Source: Anaerolineales bacterium (GTDB taxonomy: Bacteria > Chloroflexota > Anaerolineae > Anaerolineales > Villigracilaceae). From it: a stretch of DNA of 64,000 bases. Below are positions 33,132 through 41,528 of the stretch, in pieces; position 1 is the first letter of the stretch, and each line of letters begins with the position of its first letter. The DNA lies in NCBI GenBank assembly GCA_025056175.1, contig JANWWK010000003.1:1-64000 (forward strand), given 5' to 3'. Made by a program: the position numbers and the translations under genes. A model generated the notes under the pieces. That model had not been told where the DNA came from. It did not search any database and worked only from the letters and a program-made list of their open reading frames with translations.

Positions 33132-35432
33132 TCAACTGACCTCGAAACGAACGGATACATTCGGTCCAAAATGAATCACTGCGCCTTGCCGAAGCGAGAC
33201 AGGCTGTCCGGGACGAATACGCTGCCCGTCAACAAACGTGCCGTTACTGCTGCCAAAATCGGTAATCAGATACACCTGGCGCACGGCATCGAAAGAAATT
33301 TCGGCATGGCGGCGAGAGATGTTGGGTTCTTTAAGAACCAGATTGCCTTCCACACGTCCAATCACAAACGGCAAAGGTTGTAAAGGAAGCCGGGCATCGA
33401 GCGCCAGTTCCGGCGGTGATTTGACGATGGTCAACGAAGCCGGTGGTCTGCTAACCGGAACAGCGAGCAGGGTGGCTTGTGAAGCGGGCGGCGCAATCAA
33501 CGTCGCATCCGCCGAAGCAGACGCAGAAGGAGCGGGGGACACTAAAGGCGGACGAGATGCCTGCGAAGCAGGCGCAGATGACGAAGTCGCCGGTTTACGC
33601 GCAGACAAGGGTTCTTCATCGGCAATCGGCAGAGAGGCACCAGAAGGCACTCCGTCTGCCAGTTTGCCGCCGAGCCGACCCTGCAAAACCGGTGTGCCGG
33701 TAAGTGTCTTTTCGCGCCGCGAGGAATACATCATGAACCCCACCACCCCAAGAAGAATTGCCACAATCATGAACAGAATAACCGGCGCAGCTACCAGGGC
33801 TGCCACCAGCACCTGAACAAGATTGGGGCGCACGGCCTGATAGACGACGCCGGCGAATTGAGCAGTGTTGTACACCTGTCCATCTTTACCGAGAACGCGC
33901 ACAAACAGGGTGTACTTACCATCCGGCACTTTGGATTGACTGAGCGGCACGATGATTTGCCCTGTGCTGGCGCTCTCGGCAGGGGCGGTGAAGTCAGAGC
34001 CTTCCACTTTGGTGTTCGTGGCTTCATCCACCAGCCAGCCATCGAACCCGCCAATCAGCGCAGGGTTGGTGGTTTTGATGGAAAGCACCAGGTCATTGTT
34101 CTTAATCGAAACTGCCTGCACCGTCACCGAAGGCAAAACCGCGCTGGGGTCGAACAGGAACTCGTGCGTGATGACGGTGAAGCGCTTGCCTTCGGCATTC
34201 GTGAACCAGGCAAAGGGGCGTTTATCCTCCTTACTGATGGCGCTGATGCGTAACTGATAATCGCGTCCGGGCGTCATTTGCGAGGTAGAAATGTTGAAAA
34301 CGTTATTTTGCTGGAGCGAATCAAACGTAAATTCGGCCACTTTCAAGCCGCCCTTGACATCCCACACCTCTATCTTGACGTATTCGACCTGTTCAGGCGA
34401 AGTCATCGAGAGTTGAATGTCATAAGTCAGGTTTTCTGGCACAAACTGCAAGCCAGCGAACTGTCCTTTCACCGGACTGGGTGGCCCTTCGTAATCCGTT
34501 TCCGAATTGATAGAAAAACTGACACTCAACGTTTCTTTATCATTCAAATTAAGCGTCAGCACCACCGGGTTACTGCCTTGTTTGGGATAAACCTCCGCCT
34601 GCACCATCCATTGCGCCTTCAGACCATCCATAATCGCCTGAAACGCCTGCGAGATGTCCTCTCTTTGGGCAATGGTTGAGAACCCACCCGTGCTGGCAGC
34701 CATCCCTTTGAGTTCCACCTCATTCAGGTTGGACTCTTTGGAAGCCAACCCAATGGTATTTATGGGAATCTGCGTCTTTTGAGCAAACTCGGTGACTTCC
34801 ATGAACGTCTTCTTGCTGCACGGTTGATTCGGCACGAAGGTTTCATCCCGTCCATCAGCAAACAGGATGATAGCCCGGCGGCCCGGCGGTGCTTTTTGCA
34901 AACTTTCTGCTGCTGTAAACAGGGCGTCATACAAACAGGTTTCCTTGCTGGCGGCCTGATATTGGTCAATCGCAAAGTTCACAGCAGAGATATTCTGCGT
35001 AAAGTCTTGCAGCAATCGAATTTCGGAATTGAACTGCACCACCGAGAAAAAGGCATTATCGGGCGTGTTGTTGAGCGCTGCTTTGGCCGCACGGCGAACA
35101 TCCGGCACGGCACGTATCATCGTGCCGCTGGCATCCAGCAGAAAGACAATATAAATCGGCACATCTGGTTTCTGCACTCGTGTATCAGCAAAGAAATTCA
35201 CCCCCGGCAAATCTATCCGCGCCGTTTCGGCCAGCGTCTCCACCACCGGCAGGCCAGTCTTCGGGTCGTAGATGTTGTAGTACACCTTGAGCGTCATCGC
35301 TTCGGGCGTTTCGACCGTCACGATCTGACTGATTCGAATCGCCAATCCCGATTGCGCTTGAACCACCGCCACCGGAGACAAAAACAGCCCACACACGAGC
35401 AACCACAAGACCAACCGCTTGCCAGCCTGCAT
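33132..35432 (-). CDS. Signal-peptide, VWA, transmembrane and FHA-domain protein
   Basis: The 766-residue protein starts with a cleavable-type signal peptide (LVLWLLVCGLFLSPVAVVQAQ). The extracytoplasmic part has a von Willebrand A domain with the MIDAS motif DASGT near residue 102 and a downstream ADGRDE, then beta-rich domains (about 260-530). One transmembrane helix lies at about 535-565. The cytosolic tail is Ser/Ala/Pro-rich and ends with an FHA domain (about 680-766: VIGRVEGN, ISRRHAEISFD, GSSNGTF). It could therefore couple external protein contacts to phosphothreonine-based signalling inside. It starts at 35432, 7 nt after GGGAGG. It heads the type VII-like operon; no classic T7SS subunit has this architecture. 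Confidence 0.85.
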   Translation of the reverse strand: MQAGKRLVLWLLVCGLFLSPVAVVQAQSGLAIRISQIVTVETPEAMTLKVYYNIYDPKTGLPVVETLAETARIDLPGVNFFADTRVQKPDVPIYIVFLLDASGTMIRAVPDVRRAAKAALNNTPDNAFFSVVQFNSEIRLLQDFTQNISAVNFAIDQYQAASKETCLYDALFTAAESLQKAPPGRRAIILFADGRDETFVPNQPCSKKTFMEVTEFAQKTQIPINTIGLASKESNLNEVELKGMAASTGGFSTIAQREDISQAFQAIMDGLKAQWMVQAEVYPKQGSNPVVLTLNLNDKETLSVSFSINSETDYEGPPSPVKGQFAGLQFVPENLTYDIQLSMTSPEQVEYVKIEVWDVKGGLKVAEFTFDSLQQNNVFNISTSQMTPGRDYQLRISAISKEDKRPFAWFTNAEGKRFTVITHEFLFDPSAVLPSVTVQAVSIKNNDLVLSIKTTNPALIGGFDGWLVDEATNTKVEGSDFTAPAESASTGQIIVPLSQSKVPDGKYTLFVRVLGKDGQVYNTAQFAGVVYQAVRPNLVQVLVAALVAAPVILFMIVAILLGVVGFMMYSSRREKTLTGTPVLQGRLGGKLADGVPSGASLPIADEEPLSARKPATSSSAPASQASRPPLVSPAPSASASADATLIAPPASQATLLAVPVSRPPASLTIVKSPPELALDARLPLQPLPFVIGRVEGNLVLKEPNISRRHAEISFDAVRQVYLITDFGSSNGTFVDGQRIRPGQPVSLRQGAVIHFGPNVSVRFEVS

Positions 35433-35481
35433 TCGAGCGCCTCCCAAAAACTACCAAGCAAAACAGACATTACTTATCAAA

Positions 35482-35510
35482 ATTGTAAGGATTGGAAGTA
35501 TCTGTTTCTA
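35482..35510 (-). promoter_or_regulatory. Candidate promoter of the type VII-like locus
   Basis: On the minus strand TAGAAA (35505-35510) and TACAAT (35482-35487) are 17 bp apart, about 50 nt before the ATG at 35432. The -35 box is only a partial match. Confidence 0.35.
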
Positions 35511-35573
35511 TCCCCCAAAAGGTTGTATTTGCAAAACAAGCCCCACTGACTTGCCCGACAGGGTGACTTCGAG

Positions 35574-35579
35574 TATCAT
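35574..35579 (+). promoter_or_regulatory. -10 element of a probable leaderless promoter
   Basis: TATCAT lies 6 nt before the ATG at 35586, without a ribosome-binding site. Confidence 0.45.
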
Positions 35580-35585
35580 AGTCGC

Positions 35586-36077
35586 ATGTTTGCAAACGAT
35601 GAGACCACCCTGCGCCGCCGGCAAACCCTGATTGCCATTATTCTCTCAACCATTCCCTGTTACTGTCTGGGGGGCGTTTTGCTTTGGTTCCGTCCTGAAC
35701 CGCCTACACCCACCCCCACGCCGACCATCACCCTGACCGTCACCAACACGCTGGTCATCTTCATTCCAACGGCAACACAATTCCCTACCTTTGGCCCCAG
35801 TCCAACGCCGGGCATCCTGACGGCCACACTCACCTTTACCCCCACCCAAACCCCCACCCCAACCGGAACCCCAACGCTCACCCGCACCACCACCGTCACG
35901 CCATTCCTGCCGCCCACATTCACGTTCACACCCTCCATTACGCCCCAAACGCCTACGCTCACGTTTACCCCCTCGGTCACGCCGATTCCCCCATCGCCGA
36001 CCTTCACCAACACGCCTTTGCCACCTACTTCCACCAGCACACCTACCACTACACCAACTGAAACCCCTACCCCCTGA
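35586..36077 (+). CDS. Membrane-anchored Thr/Pro-rich (mucin-like) surface protein
   Basis: The 163-residue protein has a short charged N-terminus (about 1-13), one transmembrane helix (TLIAIILSTIPCYCLGGVLLW) and then an almost pure Thr/Pro/Ser/Phe tail of about 120 residues with irregular TPT repeats. Such tails are extended, wall-spanning and often O-glycosylated in Gram-positive-like cells. There is no domain after the tail, so it may be a cell-surface coat or spacer protein. Its function is unknown. It is followed by an M42 peptidase gene after 5 nt. Confidence 0.75.
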   Translation: MFANDETTLRRRQTLIAIILSTIPCYCLGGVLLWFRPEPPTPTPTPTITLTVTNTLVIFIPTATQFPTFGPSPTPGILTATLTFTPTQTPTPTGTPTLTRTTTVTPFLPPTFTFTPSITPQTPTLTFTPSVTPIPPSPTFTNTPLPPTSTSTPTTTPTETPTP

Positions 36078-36082
36078 ACTTC

Positions 36083-37150
36083 ATGCCCGAAATCACCCCT
36101 TTTCTCAAATCCTTGCTTTCCGTTGCCGGCATCTCGGCTTACGAAACGCCAGTAGCGCAACTGATTGAAGAAAAATGGCGCCCGCTGGTAGATGAAATCC
36201 GTCTCAGCCGCATTGGTTCACTCGAGGCACTCAAGCGCGGTTCAGGAAGCGAACCACGGCCCTCCATCATGGTCGCTACCCACATGGACGCGATTGGCAT
36301 GATGGTCACCTCCGTGGCCGAAGGCTTTTTGCACTTCACGCAAGTTGGCGGCGTTGACCCGCGCATCCTGCCCGGCACGCCCGTGCTGGTTCACGCCTCG
36401 GCCAGCGGCGAGGCACTTCCCGGCATTGTGGTCATGCCCCCGTCGCGCGCCCTGCCTGCTTCGGTCGGAGATGGTGTCGTTGGACTGGACTATCTGCTGA
36501 TTGACCTGGGCCTGCCGCCGGAGGAAGTTGCCTCCAAAGTGCGGACGGGCGACCCTGTTTCGTTTGCCACCCAACCCCAGGAACTGGCAGGCGAAGTCCT
36601 CTCCGGGCATACCCTGGACAACCGCGCTTCCGTCGCCGTCTTGACAGTGGCACTGCAGGAACTTCGCAGCCAGACTCACACGTGGGATGTCTGGGCAGTA
36701 GCTACAGCGCAAGAGGAAGTCTCGCTGGGCGGAGCGTTCACCTCGGCCTTCGGTCTGCGCCCACAGATTGCCGTGGCTGTAGATGTCACGTTTGCCAAAG
36801 GGCCAGGCGCCAACGACTGGCAAACCGTGCCGCTCGGCAAAGGCCCCACCCTGACGATGGGACCCAACATCCACCCGTACCTGTTCAAAAAGTTTGAAGA
36901 ACTCGCCAAAAGCCTGGAAATCCCCTATCAGACCGAAGTAACCCCACGACACACCGGCACCGATGGCTACGCTACCCAGGTGGCCGCCGAAGGCATCCCG
37001 ACAATGGTCATCGGCATTCCTCTGCGTTATATGCACACCCCGGTCGAAATTGTAGCACTCAAAGACATCCAGCGCGCCGGGCGTCTGCTGGCCGCATTTA
37101 TCGCCAGCCTGGAGCCAGACTTCGTCGAAAAAATTTCGTGGGAGGATTAA
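36083..37150 (+). CDS. M42 family metallopeptidase (1 of 3)
   Basis: The 355-residue aminopeptidase/endoglucanase-M42-type protein has the metal ligands in VATHMDAIGMM (His, Asp), LDNRASVAV, the catalytic Glu pair in ATAQEEVSLGG, the Asp in AVAVDVT, and the C-terminal His in RYMHTPVE. Such enzymes are cytosolic dinuclear aminopeptidases forming tetrahedral dodecamers. It is the first of three tandem M42 paralogues. It is less similar to the other two, for example in the linker (SGSEPRPS) and the substrate region (KGPGANDWQ). The start at 36083 follows the surface-protein stop by 5 nt. Confidence 0.9.
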   Translation: MPEITPFLKSLLSVAGISAYETPVAQLIEEKWRPLVDEIRLSRIGSLEALKRGSGSEPRPSIMVATHMDAIGMMVTSVAEGFLHFTQVGGVDPRILPGTPVLVHASASGEALPGIVVMPPSRALPASVGDGVVGLDYLLIDLGLPPEEVASKVRTGDPVSFATQPQELAGEVLSGHTLDNRASVAVLTVALQELRSQTHTWDVWAVATAQEEVSLGGAFTSAFGLRPQIAVAVDVTFAKGPGANDWQTVPLGKGPTLTMGPNIHPYLFKKFEELAKSLEIPYQTEVTPRHTGTDGYATQVAAEGIPTMVIGIPLRYMHTPVEIVALKDIQRAGRLLAAFIASLEPDFVEKISWED

Positions 37151-37209
37151 CGGCCAGCCCCCCAAAGTTCCAAGGCCAAAACCTGCCCCCGAAAAACCGG
37201 ACACCGAAT

Positions 37210-38265
37210 ATGCCGAATATCTCCGAAACCCAAATAGAACTGCTGGAAAAACTGTGCAACGCCTCCGCCGTTTCGGGCGATGAGGGCGAGGTGCGGAAAA
37301 TTATCCTGGAAGAAGTCAAACCCTATGCCGATACGGTCAAAGTAGATGCGTTGGGAAACGTCCTGGTCACCAAAAACGGAACAGGAGCAGACCGTGTACG
37401 GGTGATGCTCGACTGCCACATGGACGAAGTTGGTTTTATGCTTGTCTCCGATGATGGAGAGGGGTTATACCGCTTTGAGCTGGTCGGCGGGATTGACGTA
37501 CGTCAGCTGCCGGGCAAACAAGTGCTGGTTGGCAAAGAAAAAATTCCTGGCGTCATTGGGGCGCGCCCCATTCACCTGACCACATCCGAAGAACGGCAGA
37601 AGAAAATCCCTCTAGATGCGTTGCGAATTGACATTGGCCCCGGCGGAAAAGCCAGACCTGGCGACCGCGCCGTATTTGCCACCCGTTTCCAGCGCGTGGG
37701 GTCTTCCATCCTGGCAAAAGCAATTGACAACCGCATCGGATGCGCGCTTCTGATTGACCTGCTCAAAACATCTCCTGCAAACATAGACTTATGTCTGTCC
37801 TTCTCGGTACAGGAGGAAATCGGCCTGCGTGGAGCAAAGGTAGCGGCCTTTCATTTCAACCCCGATATGGCAATCGCCATAGACGCCACCCCCGCCAACG
37901 ACCTGCCCGTTTATGACGGAAGTGAAAACACCTTCTACAACACCAGACTCGGCCAGGGTCCAGCCATCTACACCTTCGATTCCGGCACGCTTAACGACCC
38001 GCGCCTGATTCACTTTCTGGCGCACACTGCCGAAGCAGCCGGGATCCCCTACCAGTTCCGTCAACCAGGCGGCGGCGGGACGGATGCAGGTGCAATTCAC
38101 CGCACGCGCACCGGCGTCCCAACCGTCTCGGTGTCGGTTCCCCATCGCTACACACACAGCGCCATCAGCCTGGCCCGCATCGAAGATTGGCAAAACACCC
38201 TCGCTTTGCTGACAGCAGCCCTGGAACGCATCACGCCGGATTTGCTCCAGCAAGCCAGGCCATAG
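37210..38265 (+). CDS. M42 family metallopeptidase (2 of 3)
   Basis: The 351-residue protein has MLDCHMDEVGFM, AIDNRIGCALLID, FSVQEEIGLRG, AIDATPAND and PHRYTHSAISLAR, which are the full M42 ligand and catalytic set. The ATG at 37210 (MPNISETQIELLEKLC) is chosen by homology; an in-frame GTG at 37138 would add a 24-residue Pro-rich segment and overlap the first peptidase gene. GGGAGG upstream (about 37140) is not well placed for 37210, so the start is uncertain. Closest in the window to copy 3. Confidence 0.88.
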   Translation: MPNISETQIELLEKLCNASAVSGDEGEVRKIILEEVKPYADTVKVDALGNVLVTKNGTGADRVRVMLDCHMDEVGFMLVSDDGEGLYRFELVGGIDVRQLPGKQVLVGKEKIPGVIGARPIHLTTSEERQKKIPLDALRIDIGPGGKARPGDRAVFATRFQRVGSSILAKAIDNRIGCALLIDLLKTSPANIDLCLSFSVQEEIGLRGAKVAAFHFNPDMAIAIDATPANDLPVYDGSENTFYNTRLGQGPAIYTFDSGTLNDPRLIHFLAHTAEAAGIPYQFRQPGGGGTDAGAIHRTRTGVPTVSVSVPHRYTHSAISLARIEDWQNTLALLTAALERITPDLLQQARP

Positions 38266-38281
38266 CGCGCCTGCGAATGAG

Positions 38282-38320
38282 TATAATCAAATCATGGGCA
38301 TCAAACGGCTCCTCAACTGA
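38282..38320 (+). promoter_or_regulatory. TATAAT followed by an 8-codon leaderless mini-ORF upstream of the third M42 gene
   Basis: TATAAT (38282-38287) lies 6 nt before ATG 38294, which opens an 8-residue ORF (MGIKRLLN, stop 38318-38320). The peptidase gene starts 20 nt later in another frame. A leaderless leader peptide could link initiation to the next gene, but chance is possible. Confidence 0.35.
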
Positions 38321-38339
38321 ATGAAAAAATCTCAACCCT

Positions 38340-39326
38340 ATGAAATCACTCCTGCAAAAACTCACCGAAACGTTCGCCCCCTCCGGCTACGAAGCCGCCA
38401 TCCGCGAAGTCATTCGCGCCGAAATCGAACCGCTGGCCGATGAAATCCGTGTAGATGCACTGGGAAATCTGATTGCCCGCAAAGGCAAAGGCGGCAAAAG
38501 AATCATGGTTGCCGCCCACATGGATGAAATCGGTCTCATCGCCAGCCACATAGACGAGAACGGCTTCGTGCGCTTCACCACCATCGGCGGCGTGTACCCA
38601 CAAATGTTAATGGGCGCGCGTGTCCGCTTTTATAGCGGTGTGCCGGGCATTGTTTACACCGAACCCCTCGACAAACCCACCGACACGCCCGCCATCGAAA
38701 AAATGTTTATTGACGTGGGAGCCACAAGCCGCGCCGATTGCCCCGTTAAAGTGGGCGAAGTGGCGGCCTTTGAGCGCCCCTTCCTCGACCTGGGTGACCG
38801 CCTGGTTGCCAAAAGCATGGATGACCGCATCGGCTGTCTGGTCGCCATTGAAGCCCTGCGCGCGCTCAAAGATACCCCCAACGAAGTATATTTCGTTTTC
38901 ACTACCCAGGAAGAAGTCGGCACACGCGGCGCCGAGACCTCCGCCTTCGGCATTGACCCCGATTTGGGCTTCAGCCTGGATGTCACCAGTTGGGGTGATA
39001 CCCCTGGGCGCAAACATTTCGAGATGGCGCTGGGCAAAGGGCCAGCCATCAAAATCAAAGACGGTGGGATGCTCTCCGACCCGCGCATCATCCGCTGGAT
39101 GGTGAACACTGCCGAAGCACAGGGCATCCCCTATCAGCGCGAAGTACTTTTGGGCGGCACCACCGATGCCCGCGCCATGCAACTCGTCCGCGCTGGTGTA
39201 CCGGTCGGGTGCATTTCCATCCCCTGCCGCTACGTTCACTCCCCCAGCGAGATGGTGGATTACAACGACGTGCAAAATGCCGTCAAACTGACCACTGCTC
39301 TCCTGGCGAATCCGGTGGAGTGGTAG
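38340..39326 (+). CDS. M42 family metallopeptidase (3 of 3)
   Basis: The 328-residue protein shows the M42 set: VAAHMDEIGLI, SMDDRIGCLVAIE, FTTQEEVGTRG, SLDVTSWGD and CRYVHSPSEMVDY. It begins LLQKLTETFAPSGYE, the typical start. All catalytic residues are present, as in the two preceding paralogues, so the three could have different substrate ranges in peptide recycling. The nearby TATAAT suggests separate transcription. The DUF456 gene is convergent, 1 nt away. Confidence 0.9.
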   Translation: MKSLLQKLTETFAPSGYEAAIREVIRAEIEPLADEIRVDALGNLIARKGKGGKRIMVAAHMDEIGLIASHIDENGFVRFTTIGGVYPQMLMGARVRFYSGVPGIVYTEPLDKPTDTPAIEKMFIDVGATSRADCPVKVGEVAAFERPFLDLGDRLVAKSMDDRIGCLVAIEALRALKDTPNEVYFVFTTQEEVGTRGAETSAFGIDPDLGFSLDVTSWGDTPGRKHFEMALGKGPAIKIKDGGMLSDPRIIRWMVNTAEAQGIPYQREVLLGGTTDARAMQLVRAGVPVGCISIPCRYVHSPSEMVDYNDVQNAVKLTTALLANPVEW

Positions 39327-39327
39327 A

Positions 39328-39840
39328 TTACACCAACACCCATAGCAGCCAGAACCCAATCATCAGGATTCCAATCGCAAACAAGGCCAGAAACGTCCAC
39401 CCGAACCCCACCAGCCAGCCCTTAGCCGAATCGAAGGCTGCACGCGCTTCACGCAAGCGAAGATACTCCACCAGGTAGAGCGTCAGCGGGGTGATGAGCA
39501 GCGCGGCCAAAGGCGTTAGAAAACAGCTGGAAACCAGTCCCACCGCCAAACCGATGCCAATCGAGCGCCAGGGCGTGCCGGTTTCGCGCAGTTTGGCGGT
39601 GATGATGATATTGTCTATCACCCCGCCCACGGCTGCCAGGAGCGTGATGAGCGCGAACAGAAACCAATCCCAGCCGGTCATCAAGCCACTCCAGGCGGCA
39701 TAAAACATATAAACCACCGCAGCCAGCCAGATGACGGCGATGCCCGGAAAGATGGGGATGAGCAAACCCGCAAGACCCACCAGCATAAAGGTCAGGGTGA
39801 GGGCTTGCATCAAAATTTCGCCGAATAGAGGGATATTCAT
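39328..39840 (-). CDS. DUF456 family membrane protein
   Basis: The 170-residue protein has four to five transmembrane helices. The pattern LVGLAGLLIPIFPG, DNIIITAKLRETG and TPLAALLITPLTLYLVEYL matches the DUF456 family. The family has no known function. The C-terminal helix is AIGILMIGFWLLWVL. It lies downstream of serS on the same strand (20 nt) and may be co-transcribed. Confidence 0.8.
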   Translation of the reverse strand: MNIPLFGEILMQALTLTFMLVGLAGLLIPIFPGIAVIWLAAVVYMFYAAWSGLMTGWDWFLFALITLLAAVGGVIDNIIITAKLRETGTPWRSIGIGLAVGLVSSCFLTPLAALLITPLTLYLVEYLRLREARAAFDSAKGWLVGFGWTFLALFAIGILMIGFWLLWVLV

Positions 39841-39860
39841 AGCAACTGGCCTGAATCAAG

Positions 39861-41135
39861 TTACGTGTTCCGAATCACATCCACCCCGCCCATCCAGGGT
39901 TTCAGCACGTCCGGCACCACAATCGAACCATCGGCCTGCTGGTAATTTTCCATCACCGCAATCAACGTGCGGGGCAGGCCCAACCCCGAACCATTGAGCG
40001 TATGCACCAGGCGGGCTTTGCCACCATCCGAGGGACGGTACTTGATGTTAGCGCGCCGCGCCTGAAAATCGGTTACGTTGGAGACGGAAGAGACCTCTAA
40101 CCACTCGTTACAGCCAGGCGCCCATAGTTCCAGGTCATACGTCATGGCAGAGCCAAAGCCCAAATCACCTGTACATAGTTGTTTGACACGGTACGGAATG
40201 CCGAGCAGAGCACAGGTTTCTTCGGCATCAGCCAGCATCTTCTGGTGCATGGCTTCGCTTTCTTCGGGTTTGCAGTAGATATACATCTCGACTTTGTCGA
40301 ACTGATGTCCGCGCTTGATTCCGCGCACATCCCGCCCGGCGCTCATCTTCTCGCGGCGGAAACAAGGCGTATACGCTGTGTACAGGCGCGGCAGACTGGC
40401 TTCGTCCAAAATTTCGTCCATGTGCAGGCCAGTGAGCGGAATTTCCGCTGTCGGCACGAAGTAGTAATCTTCCTCGTGGTCTTTGTAAAGATTATCGGCA
40501 AACTTGGGCAGCTGCCCGGCTCCAAAGACGGTGGCGGTCTTGACCATAAAGGGCAGATATTGTTCGCGGTAGCCCTGGCGGATGTGCAAATCGAGCATCC
40601 AGGCAATCAGCGCACGCTGAAGTCGCGCCCCTGCCCCGCTCAACACGTAGAAGCGCGAACCGGTCAGTTTCGTACCGCGCTCAAAATCAATGATACCCAG
40701 CGCCGGGCCGAGTTCCCAGTGTGGTTTGGGCGTAAATTCAAAAACGCGCGGTTCACCCACCGTTTTGATGACGATGTTCTCGCTATCATCTTTGCCATAA
40801 GGAACGCGTGGGTCGGGAAGGTTCGGCAAAGTTGCCACCTGAGCGGTCAACGCCGCTTCGACTTCCGCCAGTTCCCGGTCGAGAACGGCGATTTTCTCGC
40901 CGACCAGACGCATGGCCTCGATTTTGGCCTGACGCTCGTTTGGGTCTTTCATCTTGCCAATTTCTTTCGAGACGGTATTTCGCTCGGCTTTGAGCGCCTC
41001 TACTTCCGCAATGACCGCCCGACGCCGGGCATCGCGCTCCAAAATGACATCCACTGCCGCAGGGTCTTCCTGCCGGTCGCGCAAGGCCTGGCGAACGCGT
41101 TCAGGATTTTCGCGGATGAAATTAATATCCAACAT
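39861..41135 (-). CDS. serS: Seryl-tRNA synthetase
   Basis: The 424-residue class II synthetase charges tRNA-Ser (and seryl-tRNA-Sec, the substrate of SelA). An N-terminal coiled-coil arm (about 30-100) is followed by the class II core with motif 2 ([26 protein letters not shown]) and motif 3 ([19 protein letters not shown]). Ser-binding residues [10 protein letters not shown] and [14 protein letters not shown] are present. GGAGG lies 7 nt before the ATG at 41135. A T-box riboswitch precedes it (see 41160-41473), so transcription responds to uncharged tRNA. Confidence 0.96.
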   Translation of the reverse strand: MLDINFIRENPERVRQALRDRQEDPAAVDVILERDARRRAVIAEVEALKAERNTVSKEIGKMKDPNERQAKIEAMRLVGEKIAVLDRELAEVEAALTAQVATLPNLPDPRVPYGKDDSENIVIKTVGEPRVFEFTPKPHWELGPALGIIDFERGTKLTGSRFYVLSGAGARLQRALIAWMLDLHIRQGYREQYLPFMVKTATVFGAGQLPKFADNLYKDHEEDYYFVPTAEIPLTGLHMDEILDEASLPRLYTAYTPCFRREKMSAGRDVRGIKRGHQFDKVEMYIYCKPEESEAMHQKMLADAEETCALLGIPYRVKQLCTGDLGFGSAMTYDLELWAPGCNEWLEVSSVSNVTDFQARRANIKYRPSDGGKARLVHTLNGSGLGLPRTLIAVMENYQQADGSIVVPDVLKPWMGGVDVIRNT

Positions 41136-41159
41136 GAACTGCCTCCGAATATAATGAAA

Positions 41160-41473
41160 TGGCCGCCCCTCCCGGCAGGACGAGGGGCGGCTCGTGGTAC
41201 CACCTGCGTTTGCGCTTTTTTTCGCTTCGCCCTCTTCTTTATCAAAGAGACCAGCAAGATATAAAAGCGCCTCGACTTCGCTGTAACGGGCGTCCCGGCT
41301 CTCTTACGATGGCGCAACACGCGCTATCCCTGCGAGAGCGACTTGCGGCGGGCAATGCGTGGCTATTCCGCGCCGCAGCCGGAGGGGATTTCGCTCCCCA
41401 CTCGCCTGTCTTGCACCAGCCGGCAGGTCTCTGATACCGCAAGGGGAGGTACTTGTCTCCGGGCCGTCTTTCA
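41160..41473 (-). promoter_or_regulatory. T-box riboswitch leader of serS
   Basis: On the minus strand the conserved T-box core AGGTGGTACCACG (about 41191-41203) lies before a GC-rich hairpin (GCCGCCCCTC paired with GAGGGGCGGC) that serves as the terminator, at 41162-41190. The preceding 260 nt would form Stem I and the other leader helices. The specifier codon should be a serine codon; I could not assign it with confidence. Charged tRNA-Ser would allow termination, uncharged tRNA would stabilise the antiterminator. Confidence 0.85.
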
Positions 41474-41479
41474 GACATG

Positions 41480-41507
41480 ATTATACGCGGAGCAAAGGGC
41501 ATGTCAA
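41480..41507 (-). promoter_or_regulatory. Strong promoter of serS
   Basis: On the minus strand TTGACA (41502-41507) and TATAAT (41480-41485) are perfect consensus boxes 16 bp apart. They drive the T-box leader. This is the clearest promoter in the window and shows that -35/-10 sigma-A promoters are used here. Confidence 0.9.
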
Positions 41508-41515
41508 CCCCGCAG

Positions 41516-41521
41516 TATAAT
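41516..41521 (+). promoter_or_regulatory. -10 element of a probable leaderless promoter (divergent from serS)
   Basis: TATAAT lies 7 nt before the GTG at 41529. No ribosome-binding site is seen. Confidence 0.5.
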
Positions 41522-41528
41522 CAGACCC

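Noticed and set aside
35700..36077. Repetitive ACC/CCC-rich tract considered as a CRISPR or tandem repeat array
   Set aside because: It encodes the Thr/Pro-rich tail of the surface protein. The repeats are irregular and lack spacers.
35660..36160. Gly/Val-rich minus-strand ORF opposite the Thr/Pro-rich protein
   Set aside because: It is the complement of the ACC/CCC-biased coding sequence and lacks a start signal.
40179..41264. Plus-strand ORF of 361 codons opposite serS
   Set aside because: It is fully antisense to serS and runs into the T-box leader; no protein features.
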